DNA of 8,916 nucleotides, taken from positions 1 through 8,916 of the forward strand of contig JBKBMT010000092.1 of NCBI GenBank assembly GCA_046295655.1, in the 5' to 3' direction. Under the pieces are notes generated by a model that searched no databases, was not told the origin of the DNA, and saw nothing but the letters and a program-made list of their open reading frames with translations. The translations under genes were made by a program, and so were the position numbers. Below are positions 1 to 5,835 of the stretch, one piece after another. The DNA is from JBKBMT01 sp046295655 (GTDB lineage: Bacteria; Pseudomonadota; Alphaproteobacteria; Rhodobacterales; Rhodobacteraceae). Position 1 is the stretch's first letter, and every line of letters starts with the position of its first letter.

Positions 1-115
1 TCAGCAACCCCTCGGGCTGCACGAGCCGGGGCTCGGTCTGATCCGCACGGGCCATGATCGATACCGCCAACAGGCCGGCGGCCAGCGCAACCAGGATCGT
101 CCGGGCCCAGCTCAT
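1..115 (-). CDS. Small exported protein, N-terminal part only (runs off left edge)
   Basis: This leftward reading frame starts at an ATG whose first base is 115 and stays open to the window edge, so only the first 38 residues are visible. They begin MSWARTILVALAAGLL and continue to a small-residue site at ARA followed by DQTEP. That is a classical Sec-type signal peptide: a positively charged start, a hydrophobic stretch of about 15 residues and an A-x-A-like cleavage site near residue 24. A strong Shine-Dalgarno match (GGAGGTGA on the minus strand, 124-131) lies 8 nt before the ATG, which supports this start. The gene is divergent from the E1-alpha gene and shares with it the region carrying the FNR-type palindrome at 236-249. 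That site could therefore serve it as well. The mature protein is outside the window, so no function is assigned. An exported cytochrome or other periplasmic redox protein would suit the context, but this is only inference. Confidence 0.7.
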   Translation of the reverse strand, partial: MSWARTILVALAAGLLAVSIMARADQTEPRLVQPEGLL

Positions 116-235
116 CTCGCCGATCACCTCCCGCCGCAGTCAGTCTTTCCGGTCGCGCTTGGCCCGGCGCGCGTGTCCGGCAGGCGCGGCCGCTGCACAA
201 CGTTCACCAGCCTATCAGGTCAAGGCTGCCGGTCA

Positions 236-249
236 TTGACGGCCGTCAA
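236..249. promoter_or_regulatory. FNR/Dnr/FixK-type binding palindrome (box 1)
   Basis: The 14 bases TTGACGGCCGTCAA form a perfect inverted repeat with the TTGAY-N4-RTCAA layout bound by FNR, FixK and Dnr-type members of the Crp/FNR family. The box sits in the divergent intergenic region, about 121 bp from the leftward gene start and about 182 bp from the E1-alpha start (the latter across an assembly gap of unknown true size). Two regulators with the matching recognition helix are encoded at the right end of the window. Binding is inferred, not shown. Confidence 0.7.
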
Positions 250-267
250 CGGCGGATACCCGCCCGG

Positions 268-277
268 NNNNNNNNNN
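268..277. other. Assembly gap (10 N)
   Basis: Ten consecutive N bases interrupt the sequence between the palindrome at 236-249 and the E1-alpha gene. A run of exactly ten is typical of a scaffold-join placeholder, so the real missing length is unknown. Distances from box 1 to the E1-alpha start are therefore not reliable, and a promoter element may be hidden here. Confidence 0.98.
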
Positions 278-387
278 AGGGGGGCCGCTATGTCCGGCCC
301 GCAACGGGCTTCTCCCGGCCCGGGGGTGGCGGGCCTCAATGGACCGCAACGGTCGACCCGACCCACAATGGTCTCCGTTCAATGCGC

Positions 388-397
388 GACGGCCGTC
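388..397. promoter_or_regulatory. Degenerate near-copy of the FNR-type palindrome core
   Basis: The 10-base palindrome GACGGCCGTC is identical to the centre of box 1 (238-247), but the outer TT and final A of the consensus are lost (GCGAC...GTCAC). It lies about 33 nt before the E1-alpha ATG. It could be a weak secondary site, an operator overlapping the transcript start, or a chance GC-rich palindrome. The evidence is sequence resemblance only. Confidence 0.2.
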
Positions 398-430
398 ACG
401 GGCGTCGTTCATCGGCTGGGAGGACATCAG

Positions 431-1663
431 ATGGATTATGCACGAGACGACACCGCGGCCCCCGAGGCAGCGACTCGGGACGAGGTGCACCAGATCACCA
501 GCACCTCGCGCCGCGGTTTCCTGCGCGTGGCCGGGCTGGCCGGGGTCGCCCTGTCGCTGACCTCGACGCTCGCGCGGGCCGATGACGCGATCGGCTTCTG
601 GGCCAAGGATCTGAGCGACGAGAAGCTTGTCGACATGTTCCGCACCATCCTGCGCATCCGTTGGCACGAGCGCACGATGGCCGACAAGATGCTCGCCGAT
701 CCCGACTACCGGGGCTACAACCACTTCTATGCCGGCCAGGAGGCGGTCGCCGCCGGGGCCTGCGCGGCGCTGCGCAACTCTGGCCCGTTCGACCAGGTCG
801 ACCTCGTCTATTCCACCCACCGCCCGACCGGCCATGCGATCGCCAAGGGCGTCGATCTGAAGCTGATGTGCGCCGAGAACGACTTCCGCGCCACCGGGTT
901 GAACGGCGGCTACGGCGCGCAGATGCACCTGAGCGATCCTGCGGTCGGCTTCATCGGCGCCGACGGGATGATCGGCCCGGGTCCGGTGCTGGCCACCGGC
1001 TCGGCCTTCGCGATCCGCGCCCGGGGCAGCGATCAGGTGGTGGTGTTCTTCGGCGGCGACGGCACCTATGCGACGCCGCATTTCCACAGCGCACTGAACA
1101 ACGCAAGGCTGCTGGGCCTGCCCTTCATCTACGTGATGGAGAACAACCTCTACCACCAGTATGCGCATTACTCGTTCTCCTGCCCGCATACCGACATCGC
1201 CACCGCAGCGCGGGCCTACGGCATTCCCGCGCGGGTGGTTGACGGGCAGGACGTGTTCCAGGTCTACAACGCCATGCACGAGGCGGTGGAACGTGCCCGC
1301 GCCGGCGGCGGGCCGGGCTTCATCGAGGCCAAGACCTACCGCTACTACAACCACTGGGGCGCCCCCGGTGCGCGGGTGGGCGAGCTTGGCGCCTTCGGCT
1401 ACGACCCGCTGGCGATCTCGTCCTTCCGGCCCGAGCGCGAGCTCCGTGCCTGGATGCAGCGCGATCCGGTCAACATCGCCCGGGCGACGCTGATCAACTG
1501 GGGCGTGATCGACGCCGCGAAGGCCGATGCGATCGAGGCCGAGGTGCGCACCGAGGTCGATGAAGCCTTTGCCTGGGCCGCCGAACAGCCGCTCTGCAAC
1601 CCCGAGGACGGTCTGAAGCATGTCTATGCCGAAGGCGTCGCCCATGCGCGCCAGTTCGGCTGA
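431..1663 (+). CDS. Tat-exported ThDP-dependent dehydrogenase, E1-alpha-like subunit
   Basis: The 410-residue protein belongs to the pyruvate/acetoin/2-oxoacid dehydrogenase E1-alpha family, whose members bind thiamine diphosphate and decarboxylate 2-oxoacids or cleave acyloins. Visible family landmarks, in order, are HFYAGQEAVAAG (98-109), STHRPTGHAIAKG (128-140), QMHLSDP (164-170), the ThDP/Mg motif GDG (209-211) ending in NN (238-239), and the loop KTYRYYNHWG (301-310). The start at 431 has Shine-Dalgarno GGGAGGA at 418-424. It gives an N-terminus with a Tat signal: TSRRGFLR (twin arginines 27-28), a hydrophobic stretch 33-47, and an ARA cleavage site at 48-50. Ordinary E1-alpha subunits are cytoplasmic, so an export signal is unusual. 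E1-beta follows 22 nt downstream. No lipoyl E2 or E3 is present, but two cytochromes c are. Family assignment is firm. The substrate (pyruvate, another 2-oxoacid, acetoin) cannot be read from the sequence, and periplasmic location is inferred from the signal. Confidence 0.88.
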   Translation: MDYARDDTAAPEAATRDEVHQITSTSRRGFLRVAGLAGVALSLTSTLARADDAIGFWAKDLSDEKLVDMFRTILRIRWHERTMADKMLADPDYRGYNHFYAGQEAVAAGACAALRNSGPFDQVDLVYSTHRPTGHAIAKGVDLKLMCAENDFRATGLNGGYGAQMHLSDPAVGFIGADGMIGPGPVLATGSAFAIRARGSDQVVVFFGGDGTYATPHFHSALNNARLLGLPFIYVMENNLYHQYAHYSFSCPHTDIATAARAYGIPARVVDGQDVFQVYNAMHEAVERARAGGGPGFIEAKTYRYYNHWGAPGARVGELGAFGYDPLAISSFRPERELRAWMQRDPVNIARATLINWGVIDAAKADAIEAEVRTEVDEAFAWAAEQPLCNPEDGLKHVYAEGVAHARQFG

Positions 1664-1685
1664 CGCGCACTGAGGAGGAAAGACC

Positions 1686-2657
1686 ATGACCGAGAAGACA
1701 TGGATGTATGCCGTGCTCGAGGCTGTCCAGGCCGAGATGCGCTCCGATCCCGCCATGACCTGGTTCTTCGAGCTGACTCCGCCGGTCGCCTCGAGCCCTG
1801 GCCGGCCGGTGATCAACCTCGAGACGGAGTTCGGCCGCAAGCGCGTCGTCAACACCGGGATCGACGAGATGTGGATGGTCGCCGCCGTCACCGGCGCCGG
1901 CCTCGCAGGCTCGCGCTCGGCCACCTACATCCCCTACCAGGGGATCGGGATGACCTTCCAGATCCTGCAGAACCATGCGGGCAAGCTCCGCCACATGACC
2001 GGCGGCAAGGCCTCGATCCCGGTGGTCTATGTGATGGAATTCACCGGCCAGACCCCGGGCTTCGCCGGCCAGCATTCCGACTACGAGATGGACACTACCT
2101 TTGCCCATATGGTCGGCATCCGTACCGTCGTGCCCTCGACCCCCTACGACGCCAAGGGGATGATGCATGCCGCGCTGCGCAGCCCCGATCCGGTGGTGTT
2201 CATCTATCCCGCGGGTCTCCGGATGCTGATGGAGGACGTGCCCGACGAGCCCTATGAGGTGCCCCTCGACAAGGCCGCGATCCGCACCGAGGGGGGCGAC
2301 ATCACCATCGTCAGCTCCGGCCCCGGCATGCAGATCGCGCTCGAGGCCGCCAAACGGCTGCAGGACGAGGGCGTTGGGGTCGAGACGATCGATCTGCGCG
2401 TGCTCAAGGAGATGGACACCGAAACCTTCGTCAACTCGGTCGCCAAGACCAGGCGGCTGCTGACGGTGGACATGTCCTACTACACCCTCTGCCCCGGCGC
2501 CGAGGTGATTGCGCGGACGGCCGAGAACGTGGATGGTGCGCGCTACAAGCGCGTGGCCTTCCCCGACGCGCCACCCCCCGCATCGCCCGAGATGTTCCTG
2601 TGGATGCGGCCGAACGCCGACCACGTCTACGACGCCGCGCGCCGGCTGATCGGCTGA
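1686..2657 (+). CDS. ThDP-dependent dehydrogenase, E1-beta-like subunit
   Basis: This 323-residue protein has the normal length and two-domain layout of E1-beta: a pyrimidine-binding N-terminal domain (about 1-180) and a transketolase C-terminal domain (about 190-323). Landmarks include NTGIDEMW (56-63), where Glu61 matches the Glu that activates the ThDP aminopyrimidine; NHAGKLRHMTGG (96-107); GQHSDYEMD (128-136); VVPSTPYDAKG (148-158); and IDLRVLKEMD (235-244). Shine-Dalgarno AGGAGG (1673-1678) lies 7 nt before the ATG, and the 22-nt gap from E1-alpha indicates one transcript. There is no signal peptide, so if the complex is periplasmic this subunit must ride out with E1-alpha through Tat. 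The C-terminal segment VDMSYYTLCPGAEV (261-274) departs from the usual VDE...GGFGAEV pattern, which may reflect loss of E2 docking or a changed substrate. Family assignment is firm; the specific reaction is unknown. Confidence 0.88.
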   Translation: MTEKTWMYAVLEAVQAEMRSDPAMTWFFELTPPVASSPGRPVINLETEFGRKRVVNTGIDEMWMVAAVTGAGLAGSRSATYIPYQGIGMTFQILQNHAGKLRHMTGGKASIPVVYVMEFTGQTPGFAGQHSDYEMDTTFAHMVGIRTVVPSTPYDAKGMMHAALRSPDPVVFIYPAGLRMLMEDVPDEPYEVPLDKAAIRTEGGDITIVSSGPGMQIALEAAKRLQDEGVGVETIDLRVLKEMDTETFVNSVAKTRRLLTVDMSYYTLCPGAEVIARTAENVDGARYKRVAFPDAPPPASPEMFLWMRPNADHVYDAARRLIG

Positions 2658-2669
2658 GGCCCGCACACA

Positions 2670-2695
2670 GCCCGGCCCCACGCCGTGGGCCGGGC
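2670..2695 (+). terminator. Strong GC hairpin between E1-beta and the zinc-ribbon gene
   Basis: A perfect 9-bp inverted repeat (GCCCGGCCC at 2670-2678, GGGCCGGGC at 2687-2695) with an 8-nt loop lies 12 bases after the E1-beta stop and 23 bases before the next ATG. No T-run follows it, so it is not a canonical intrinsic terminator. It could be an attenuating terminator or a 3'-end stabiliser that keeps E1-alpha/E1-beta mRNA more abundant than the downstream cytochrome genes. The hairpin is seen directly; its role is inferred. Confidence 0.5.
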
Positions 2696-2718
2696 GCGCC
2701 GAACTGGAGGACAATCCG

Positions 2719-3162
2719 ATGCGACGGGACGAAGGGCCGGGCGGTGGTCCGCAAACGGCAGCATCCGACTTCCCCGAGCGGGACGTGCCTGCGCCGGTAT
2801 CCCTGCCGCGGGCTCGGACGGGGCGGCAGCCGCTCACCGGTTCCGAACCCGGTTCCGTCCTTGCGCAGGCTCCGGTGGACGAGCCGCAGAGGCAGGCACC
2901 CCTCGCGGCCTGTCCGGCCTGCGGCGGCGCGACCGGGCGCCGGGAGGTGATGATCGCGCTCTGGGAGGGCGAGACGCTGGCGCTGGTGCGTGACGTGCCG
3001 GCGGTGGTCTGCCTTGCCTGCCACGAACGGTATTTCGAGGACGACGTGGTGATGCGGCTCGACCTGCTGCGCGCAGGCGGTTTTGCGGGCCAGGCGCCGG
3101 CTGGGCATCTTTCGGTGCCGGTCTACGGCTTCGCCACGCCGCCCCGGGAGCCCGGGCGATGA
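2719..3162 (+). CDS. YgiT-type zinc-ribbon protein with long disordered N-terminus
   Basis: The 147-residue protein has a low-complexity Pro/Gly/Arg-rich first 60 residues, then a compact segment with ACPACGG (64-70) and VVCLACHERYF (96-106) about 33 residues apart, preceded by VRDVPA. This is the layout of the YgiT/MqsA-type zinc finger (CPxCG ... nVPa.vC..C.e.y), with four Cys (65, 68, 98, 101) as likely Zn ligands. It lacks the MqsA DNA-binding helix-turn-helix. The second pair reads CLACH, which also fits a c-haem motif. With no signal peptide, zinc binding is far more likely. Shine-Dalgarno GGAGGA (2706-2711) supports the start. Its stop overlaps the next start as ATGA, so it is translationally coupled to the first cytochrome. 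A role as assembly factor or regulator of the neighbouring exported enzyme is possible but unsupported beyond context. Confidence 0.7.
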   Translation: MRRDEGPGGGPQTAASDFPERDVPAPVSLPRARTGRQPLTGSEPGSVLAQAPVDEPQRQAPLAACPACGGATGRREVMIALWEGETLALVRDVPAVVCLACHERYFEDDVVMRLDLLRAGGFAGQAPAGHLSVPVYGFATPPREPGR

Positions 3163-3722
3163 ACCACCGCGCCCTCCCCCCTGCTACCGCGGCACTCGCG
3201 CTGGCCGCCGGCCTCGCATTCGCGCAGGCGGGGTTCGAGTTCATGCCCGACGGCGGCCGCACCCTCGTGCTGCGCCTTTACGGCGCAGATCCCGTCGCGC
3301 TGGCCGAGGTCGTCGCGCAAGAGCACGACGCCAACGGCTGGGCCGAGGTCATCGTCGCCGAGGCCGCGGCGCGCGATGTTCCGATGACCGATCCCGAGCG
3401 GCTGACGCTCGCGCATTACCTCGCGCTGAACCTGCCGCTCGCCGATCCCGCGGCCGTCGCCGATCTCGCACCCGAGGATCTCGCCCGCGCCCTGCCGATG
3501 GACGGCAAGGATCTTGCGATCCGCCACTGCCAGGGCTGCCACGGCTTCTACACTGCCTATCTTGGCCACGACCGCGAGGTGAACGGCTGGCTCGTGGTGT
3601 TCAACTCACCCTTCCATATGGAAATCCGCATGAGCCCGACGGAGAAGCGCACTTTCGCGCATTACTCCGCGATCAACCTGCCGATGCGTATCGAGGACGT
3701 TCCGCCGGAGATGCGCTTCTGA
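3159..3722 (+). CDS. Exported monohaem c-type cytochrome with a second, haem-less domain (paralogue 1)
   Basis: The 187-residue protein begins with a Sec signal peptide (MNHRALPPATAALALAAGLA, cleaved near the AFAQA site at about residue 24). It carries one covalent haem motif, RHCQGCH (Cys124, Cys127, His128), so it should be a periplasmic electron carrier. The body is two tandem copies of one fold. Copy 1 (about 32-94) reads GGRTLVLR...NGWAEV...LTLAHYLALNLPL; copy 2 (about 115-176) reads DGKDLAIR-HCQGCH...NGWLVV...RTFAHYSAINLPM. The haem motif is absent from copy 1, which has LYGADP in its place. After the haem, candidate sixth ligands are His153, Met154 and Met158. The start overlaps the upstream stop (ATGA) with GGGAG 8 nt before it. 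The neighbouring paralogue has the same plan. The likely role is to take electrons from the exported E1 enzyme; this is inferred from operon position. Confidence 0.85.
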   Translation: MNHRALPPATAALALAAGLAFAQAGFEFMPDGGRTLVLRLYGADPVALAEVVAQEHDANGWAEVIVAEAAARDVPMTDPERLTLAHYLALNLPLADPAAVADLAPEDLARALPMDGKDLAIRHCQGCHGFYTAYLGHDREVNGWLVVFNSPFHMEIRMSPTEKRTFAHYSAINLPMRIEDVPPEMRF

Positions 3723-3751
3723 CGACGGCAACCGCCGAAAGGAACCGCCCC

Positions 3752-4339
3752 ATGCACCGAGCACTTTCCGTCGCAGCCGTTGCCGCGCTGGCCCTGTCCG
3801 TCGCAATGCCGGCACCGGCACAGGACGAGGATCCGATCTTCGGCTTCATCCCTGGGGGTGGGCGGACGATTCTTGCCGGCCTGCTTGACGCGGGTGCCCC
3901 GGACGCCGTCGTGTCCCAGATGCTCGAGACCGACCGCGACGCCGAGGCCTGGGCCGAATGGATCGGGGACAATCGCGACGCCGTGCCGGGGCTTTCCGGG
4001 CTCGACGAATGGCAGGCGATGACGCTTGCGGCGTATCTCCACAACACCGCCCCGGTGCCGGCCGCGGGCCTTGCCGGCGAGGATCTGCGCCGGGCCATGC
4101 CGCGCGACGGGCGCGACCTCATCATGCGCTATTGCCAGTCATGCCACATCATCACCGTCACCGTGACCCAGGAGCGCACGCGCGAGGCATGGCTCGGGAC
4201 GCTGAACAACCCGAGCCATGTCGAGATCGCGATCGACGCGCGGGAACGTCGCGAGATGGCCGATTACCTCGTGCTCAACGCCGGCATCCCGATCGATCTG
4301 ATCCCGCCGCCGCTGCGTGCGGGTGGCGCCTCGTACTGA
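3752..4339 (+). CDS. Exported monohaem c-type cytochrome with a second, haem-less domain (paralogue 2)
   Basis: This 195-residue protein starts at an ATG with Shine-Dalgarno GAAAGGA (3737-3743). A longer in-frame extension to 3083 merely overlaps the upstream gene. It has a Sec signal (MHRALSVAAVAALALSVAMP, cleavage near APAQ) and one haem motif, RYCQSCH (Cys128, Cys131, His132). It parallels the preceding gene throughout: FIPGGGRTI against FMPDGGRTL, AMPRDGRDL against ALPMDGKDL, and an internal pseudo-repeat without haem ligands in the first half (about 36-103). The only His after the haem motif is His156, in NNPSHVEI. The equivalent positions of Met154 and Met158 in the first cytochrome are Val157 and Ile161 here, so axial ligation may be His/His or use Met169. 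It lies 29 nt after paralogue 1. A partner or second electron acceptor of the exported ThDP enzyme is the best contextual guess. Confidence 0.85.
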   Translation: MHRALSVAAVAALALSVAMPAPAQDEDPIFGFIPGGGRTILAGLLDAGAPDAVVSQMLETDRDAEAWAEWIGDNRDAVPGLSGLDEWQAMTLAAYLHNTAPVPAAGLAGEDLRRAMPRDGRDLIMRYCQSCHIITVTVTQERTREAWLGTLNNPSHVEIAIDARERREMADYLVLNAGIPIDLIPPPLRAGGASY

Positions 4340-4386
4340 CGGGCGGGGGAAGCGGGCCTGGGGCGCGGCGGTCGGGGTGACATCGC

Positions 4387-5835
4387 ATGGGCCTGACATC
4401 CTTCGGCTTCTTCCTCTTTCTGCCGGTCGTTCTGGCGGTCTTTCTGGCGCTGCCGGTCCGTCTGCGGATGTTCTGGCTGCTGGCCGCTTCTGCCGCCTTC
4501 TATGCAAGCTACGGCGTCGAGAGCTTCCTGCACCTGGTGTTCGTCATACTCGTCGCCCATGGCACCGCGCGGGCGCTTGCGGCTGCGTCGAGCCCGGGCC
4601 GGAGGCGTGCGACGCTTTTCATCGGCGTCACGCTGCTGATCGGGGCGCTCGGGTTCAGCAAGTTCGGCGATTTCGCCCTCGCCGAGATTGGCCGGTTGAC
4701 CGGCACCGGCCCGCTGCGCACCGGACTGACACCGCCCCCGGGCTTTTCCTTCTACGTCTTCATGGCGACGGCCCATGTGGTCGACGTCTGGCGGGGACAG
4801 GTCGATGTCGCCAGCCTTGCCCGGACCGCGATGCAGCTCAGCTGGTTTCCGAAGATTCTGGCCGGCCCCATAGAACGCGCGGGCGCGATCCTGCCGCAGA
4901 TCGGAGAGGGCATGCGTGCCAGTCCGGTGCAGGCCGTCCTGGGGCTGCAGCTGTTCTTCTGGGGATTGGTGAAAAAGGTGGTGATCGCCGACAACCTTGC
5001 GCCGCTGGTCGACCGGACCTTCGCCATCCCGGCCTATGCACCGCCGATGGAGCTCTTGATCAGCCTCTATTTCTTCGCCTTCCAGCTCTACTGCGATTTC
5101 TCGGGCTACACCGACATGGCAATCGGCCTGTCGCTCCTGTTCGGGATCGCGCTGCGCGAGAATTTCCGCCGGCCCTTCCTGTCGTTGTCGGTCAGCGAAT
5201 TCTGGTCGCGCCGCTGGCACATCACGCTCGGCACCTGGTTTCGCGACTATCTGTTCTTTCCACTCACCGGCTCGCGCGGGACAAGCGCACTGCGTCAGCA
5301 TCTTGCGCTTTTCGCGGTCTTCGCCGCCAGCGGCCTGTGGCACGCAGGACAAGGTTACGGGGTCGGCTGGGCCTTTCTCGTCTGGGGGCTGATCAACGGA
5401 TTCTACGTCTCGATGGAGAAGCTCCTTCAGCCGGCGGGCCGGCGGTTCGCGAAACGTCATCGGGCCATTGCCGCAAGCAGCGCAATGTCGGTCCTGCGGG
5501 TGCTGGTGACATTCCACCTGATCCTGATCACCTGGGCGTTCTTCCGTGCCGCGACGGTTGCGGACGCGATCCTGATACTGCGCCGGATTCTCGGGGCTTT
5601 GCCGGACCTCGCCGGGCTCGCGCTCCGCTATCCCTTCACCGGCGAGCACATGCTGGGAGCCGCGCTGATCCTCGCGTTGATCGTGATCGAGGCGGTAGCG
5701 GAACGGCGACCCTTCATCGAGCGGCTGCGGAGCGCGCCGATCTGGATGCGCTGGTCGGTCTGGTACCTGGGACTGGCGGCGCTGCTGCTGCTCGGGCGCT
5801 GGGGCGACACGACCTTCATCTACATGGGATTCTGA
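4387..5835 (+). CDS. MBOAT-family membrane O-acyltransferase (AlgI/DltB-like)
   Basis: The 482-residue polytopic membrane protein has the MBOAT signature: CDFSGYTDMAIGLSLLFG (236-253), ENF.RPF (258-264), EFWSRRWHITLGTWFRDYLF (271-290) with His278, and ASGLWHAG (314-321) with the catalytic-type His319. N-terminal landmarks FFLFLPVVL (8-16) and LAGPIERA (158-165) match AlgI-like proteins, and the length is typical. Such enzymes pass an acyl group from a cytoplasmic donor through the membrane to an extracytoplasmic acceptor such as a polysaccharide or teichoic acid. The next gene overlaps by one base (TGATG) and encodes an SGNH protein; an acyl carrier protein follows. This is the parts list of alginate acetylation or Dlt systems. 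The start has a moderate Shine-Dalgarno (GGGGTGA, 4374-4380). No alginate or cellulose synthesis gene is visible, so donor and acceptor are unknown. Confidence 0.9.
   Translation: MGLTSFGFFLFLPVVLAVFLALPVRLRMFWLLAASAAFYASYGVESFLHLVFVILVAHGTARALAAASSPGRRRATLFIGVTLLIGALGFSKFGDFALAEIGRLTGTGPLRTGLTPPPGFSFYVFMATAHVVDVWRGQVDVASLARTAMQLSWFPKILAGPIERAGAILPQIGEGMRASPVQAVLGLQLFFWGLVKKVVIADNLAPLVDRTFAIPAYAPPMELLISLYFFAFQLYCDFSGYTDMAIGLSLLFGIALRENFRRPFLSLSVSEFWSRRWHITLGTWFRDYLFFPLTGSRGTSALRQHLALFAVFAASGLWHAGQGYGVGWAFLVWGLINGFYVSMEKLLQPAGRRFAKRHRAIAASSAMSVLRVLVTFHLILITWAFFRAATVADAILILRRILGALPDLAGLALRYPFTGEHMLGAALILALIVIEAVAERRPFIERLRSAPIWMRWSVWYLGLAALLLLGRWGDTTFIYMGF

Larger units (their letters stand above)
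116..430. other. Divergent intergenic region between the partial left gene and the E1-alpha gene
   Basis: About 315 bases lie between the two divergent start codons. The region holds the FNR-type palindrome at 236-249, the 10-N gap at 268-277, a near-copy of the palindrome core at 388-397 and the Shine-Dalgarno sequence GGGAGGA (418-424), 6 nt before the E1-alpha ATG. A small inverted repeat GACCG-caa-CGGTC lies near 343-355. Open frames through this stretch are GC-rich noise with no recognisable protein. No clear -10 box was found. For a class II FNR promoter driven by the palindrome towards E1-alpha, the -10 would fall in or beside the N gap. Confidence 0.7.

Noticed and set aside
173..430. 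N-terminal extension of the E1-alpha frame upstream of 431
   Set aside because: It runs through the N gap and the FNR-type box region. The ATG at 431 has a good Shine-Dalgarno and places the Tat signal near the N-terminus.
233..1924. Long minus-strand open frame (563 aa) opposite the E1-alpha gene
   Set aside because: It is the antisense shadow of a clearly recognisable gene, is Arg/Gly/His-rich with no family motif, and spans the N gap.
1494..2837. Long minus-strand open frame (447 aa) opposite E1-beta
   Set aside because: Its composition is typical of an antisense GC-rich shadow; the plus strand encodes a full E1-beta with catalytic residues.
2719..3162. Zinc-ribbon protein as an MqsA-type antitoxin
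   Set aside because: There is no helix-turn-helix and no toxin gene next to it; the neighbours are E1-beta and a cytochrome.
3083..3751. Upstream in-frame extension of the second cytochrome
   Set aside because: It overlaps the first cytochrome in another frame and would bury the signal peptide; the start at 3752 has a Shine-Dalgarno.
5677..5690. TTGATCGTGATCGA, one mismatch from the FNR-type consensus
   Set aside because: It lies deep within the MBOAT coding region, is encoded by ordinary codons of a hydrophobic stretch, and breaks the second half-site.
4317..5834. Upstream in-frame extension of the SGNH protein
   Set aside because: It overlaps the whole MBOAT gene in another frame; the TGATG overlap start at 5835 is a normal coupled start.
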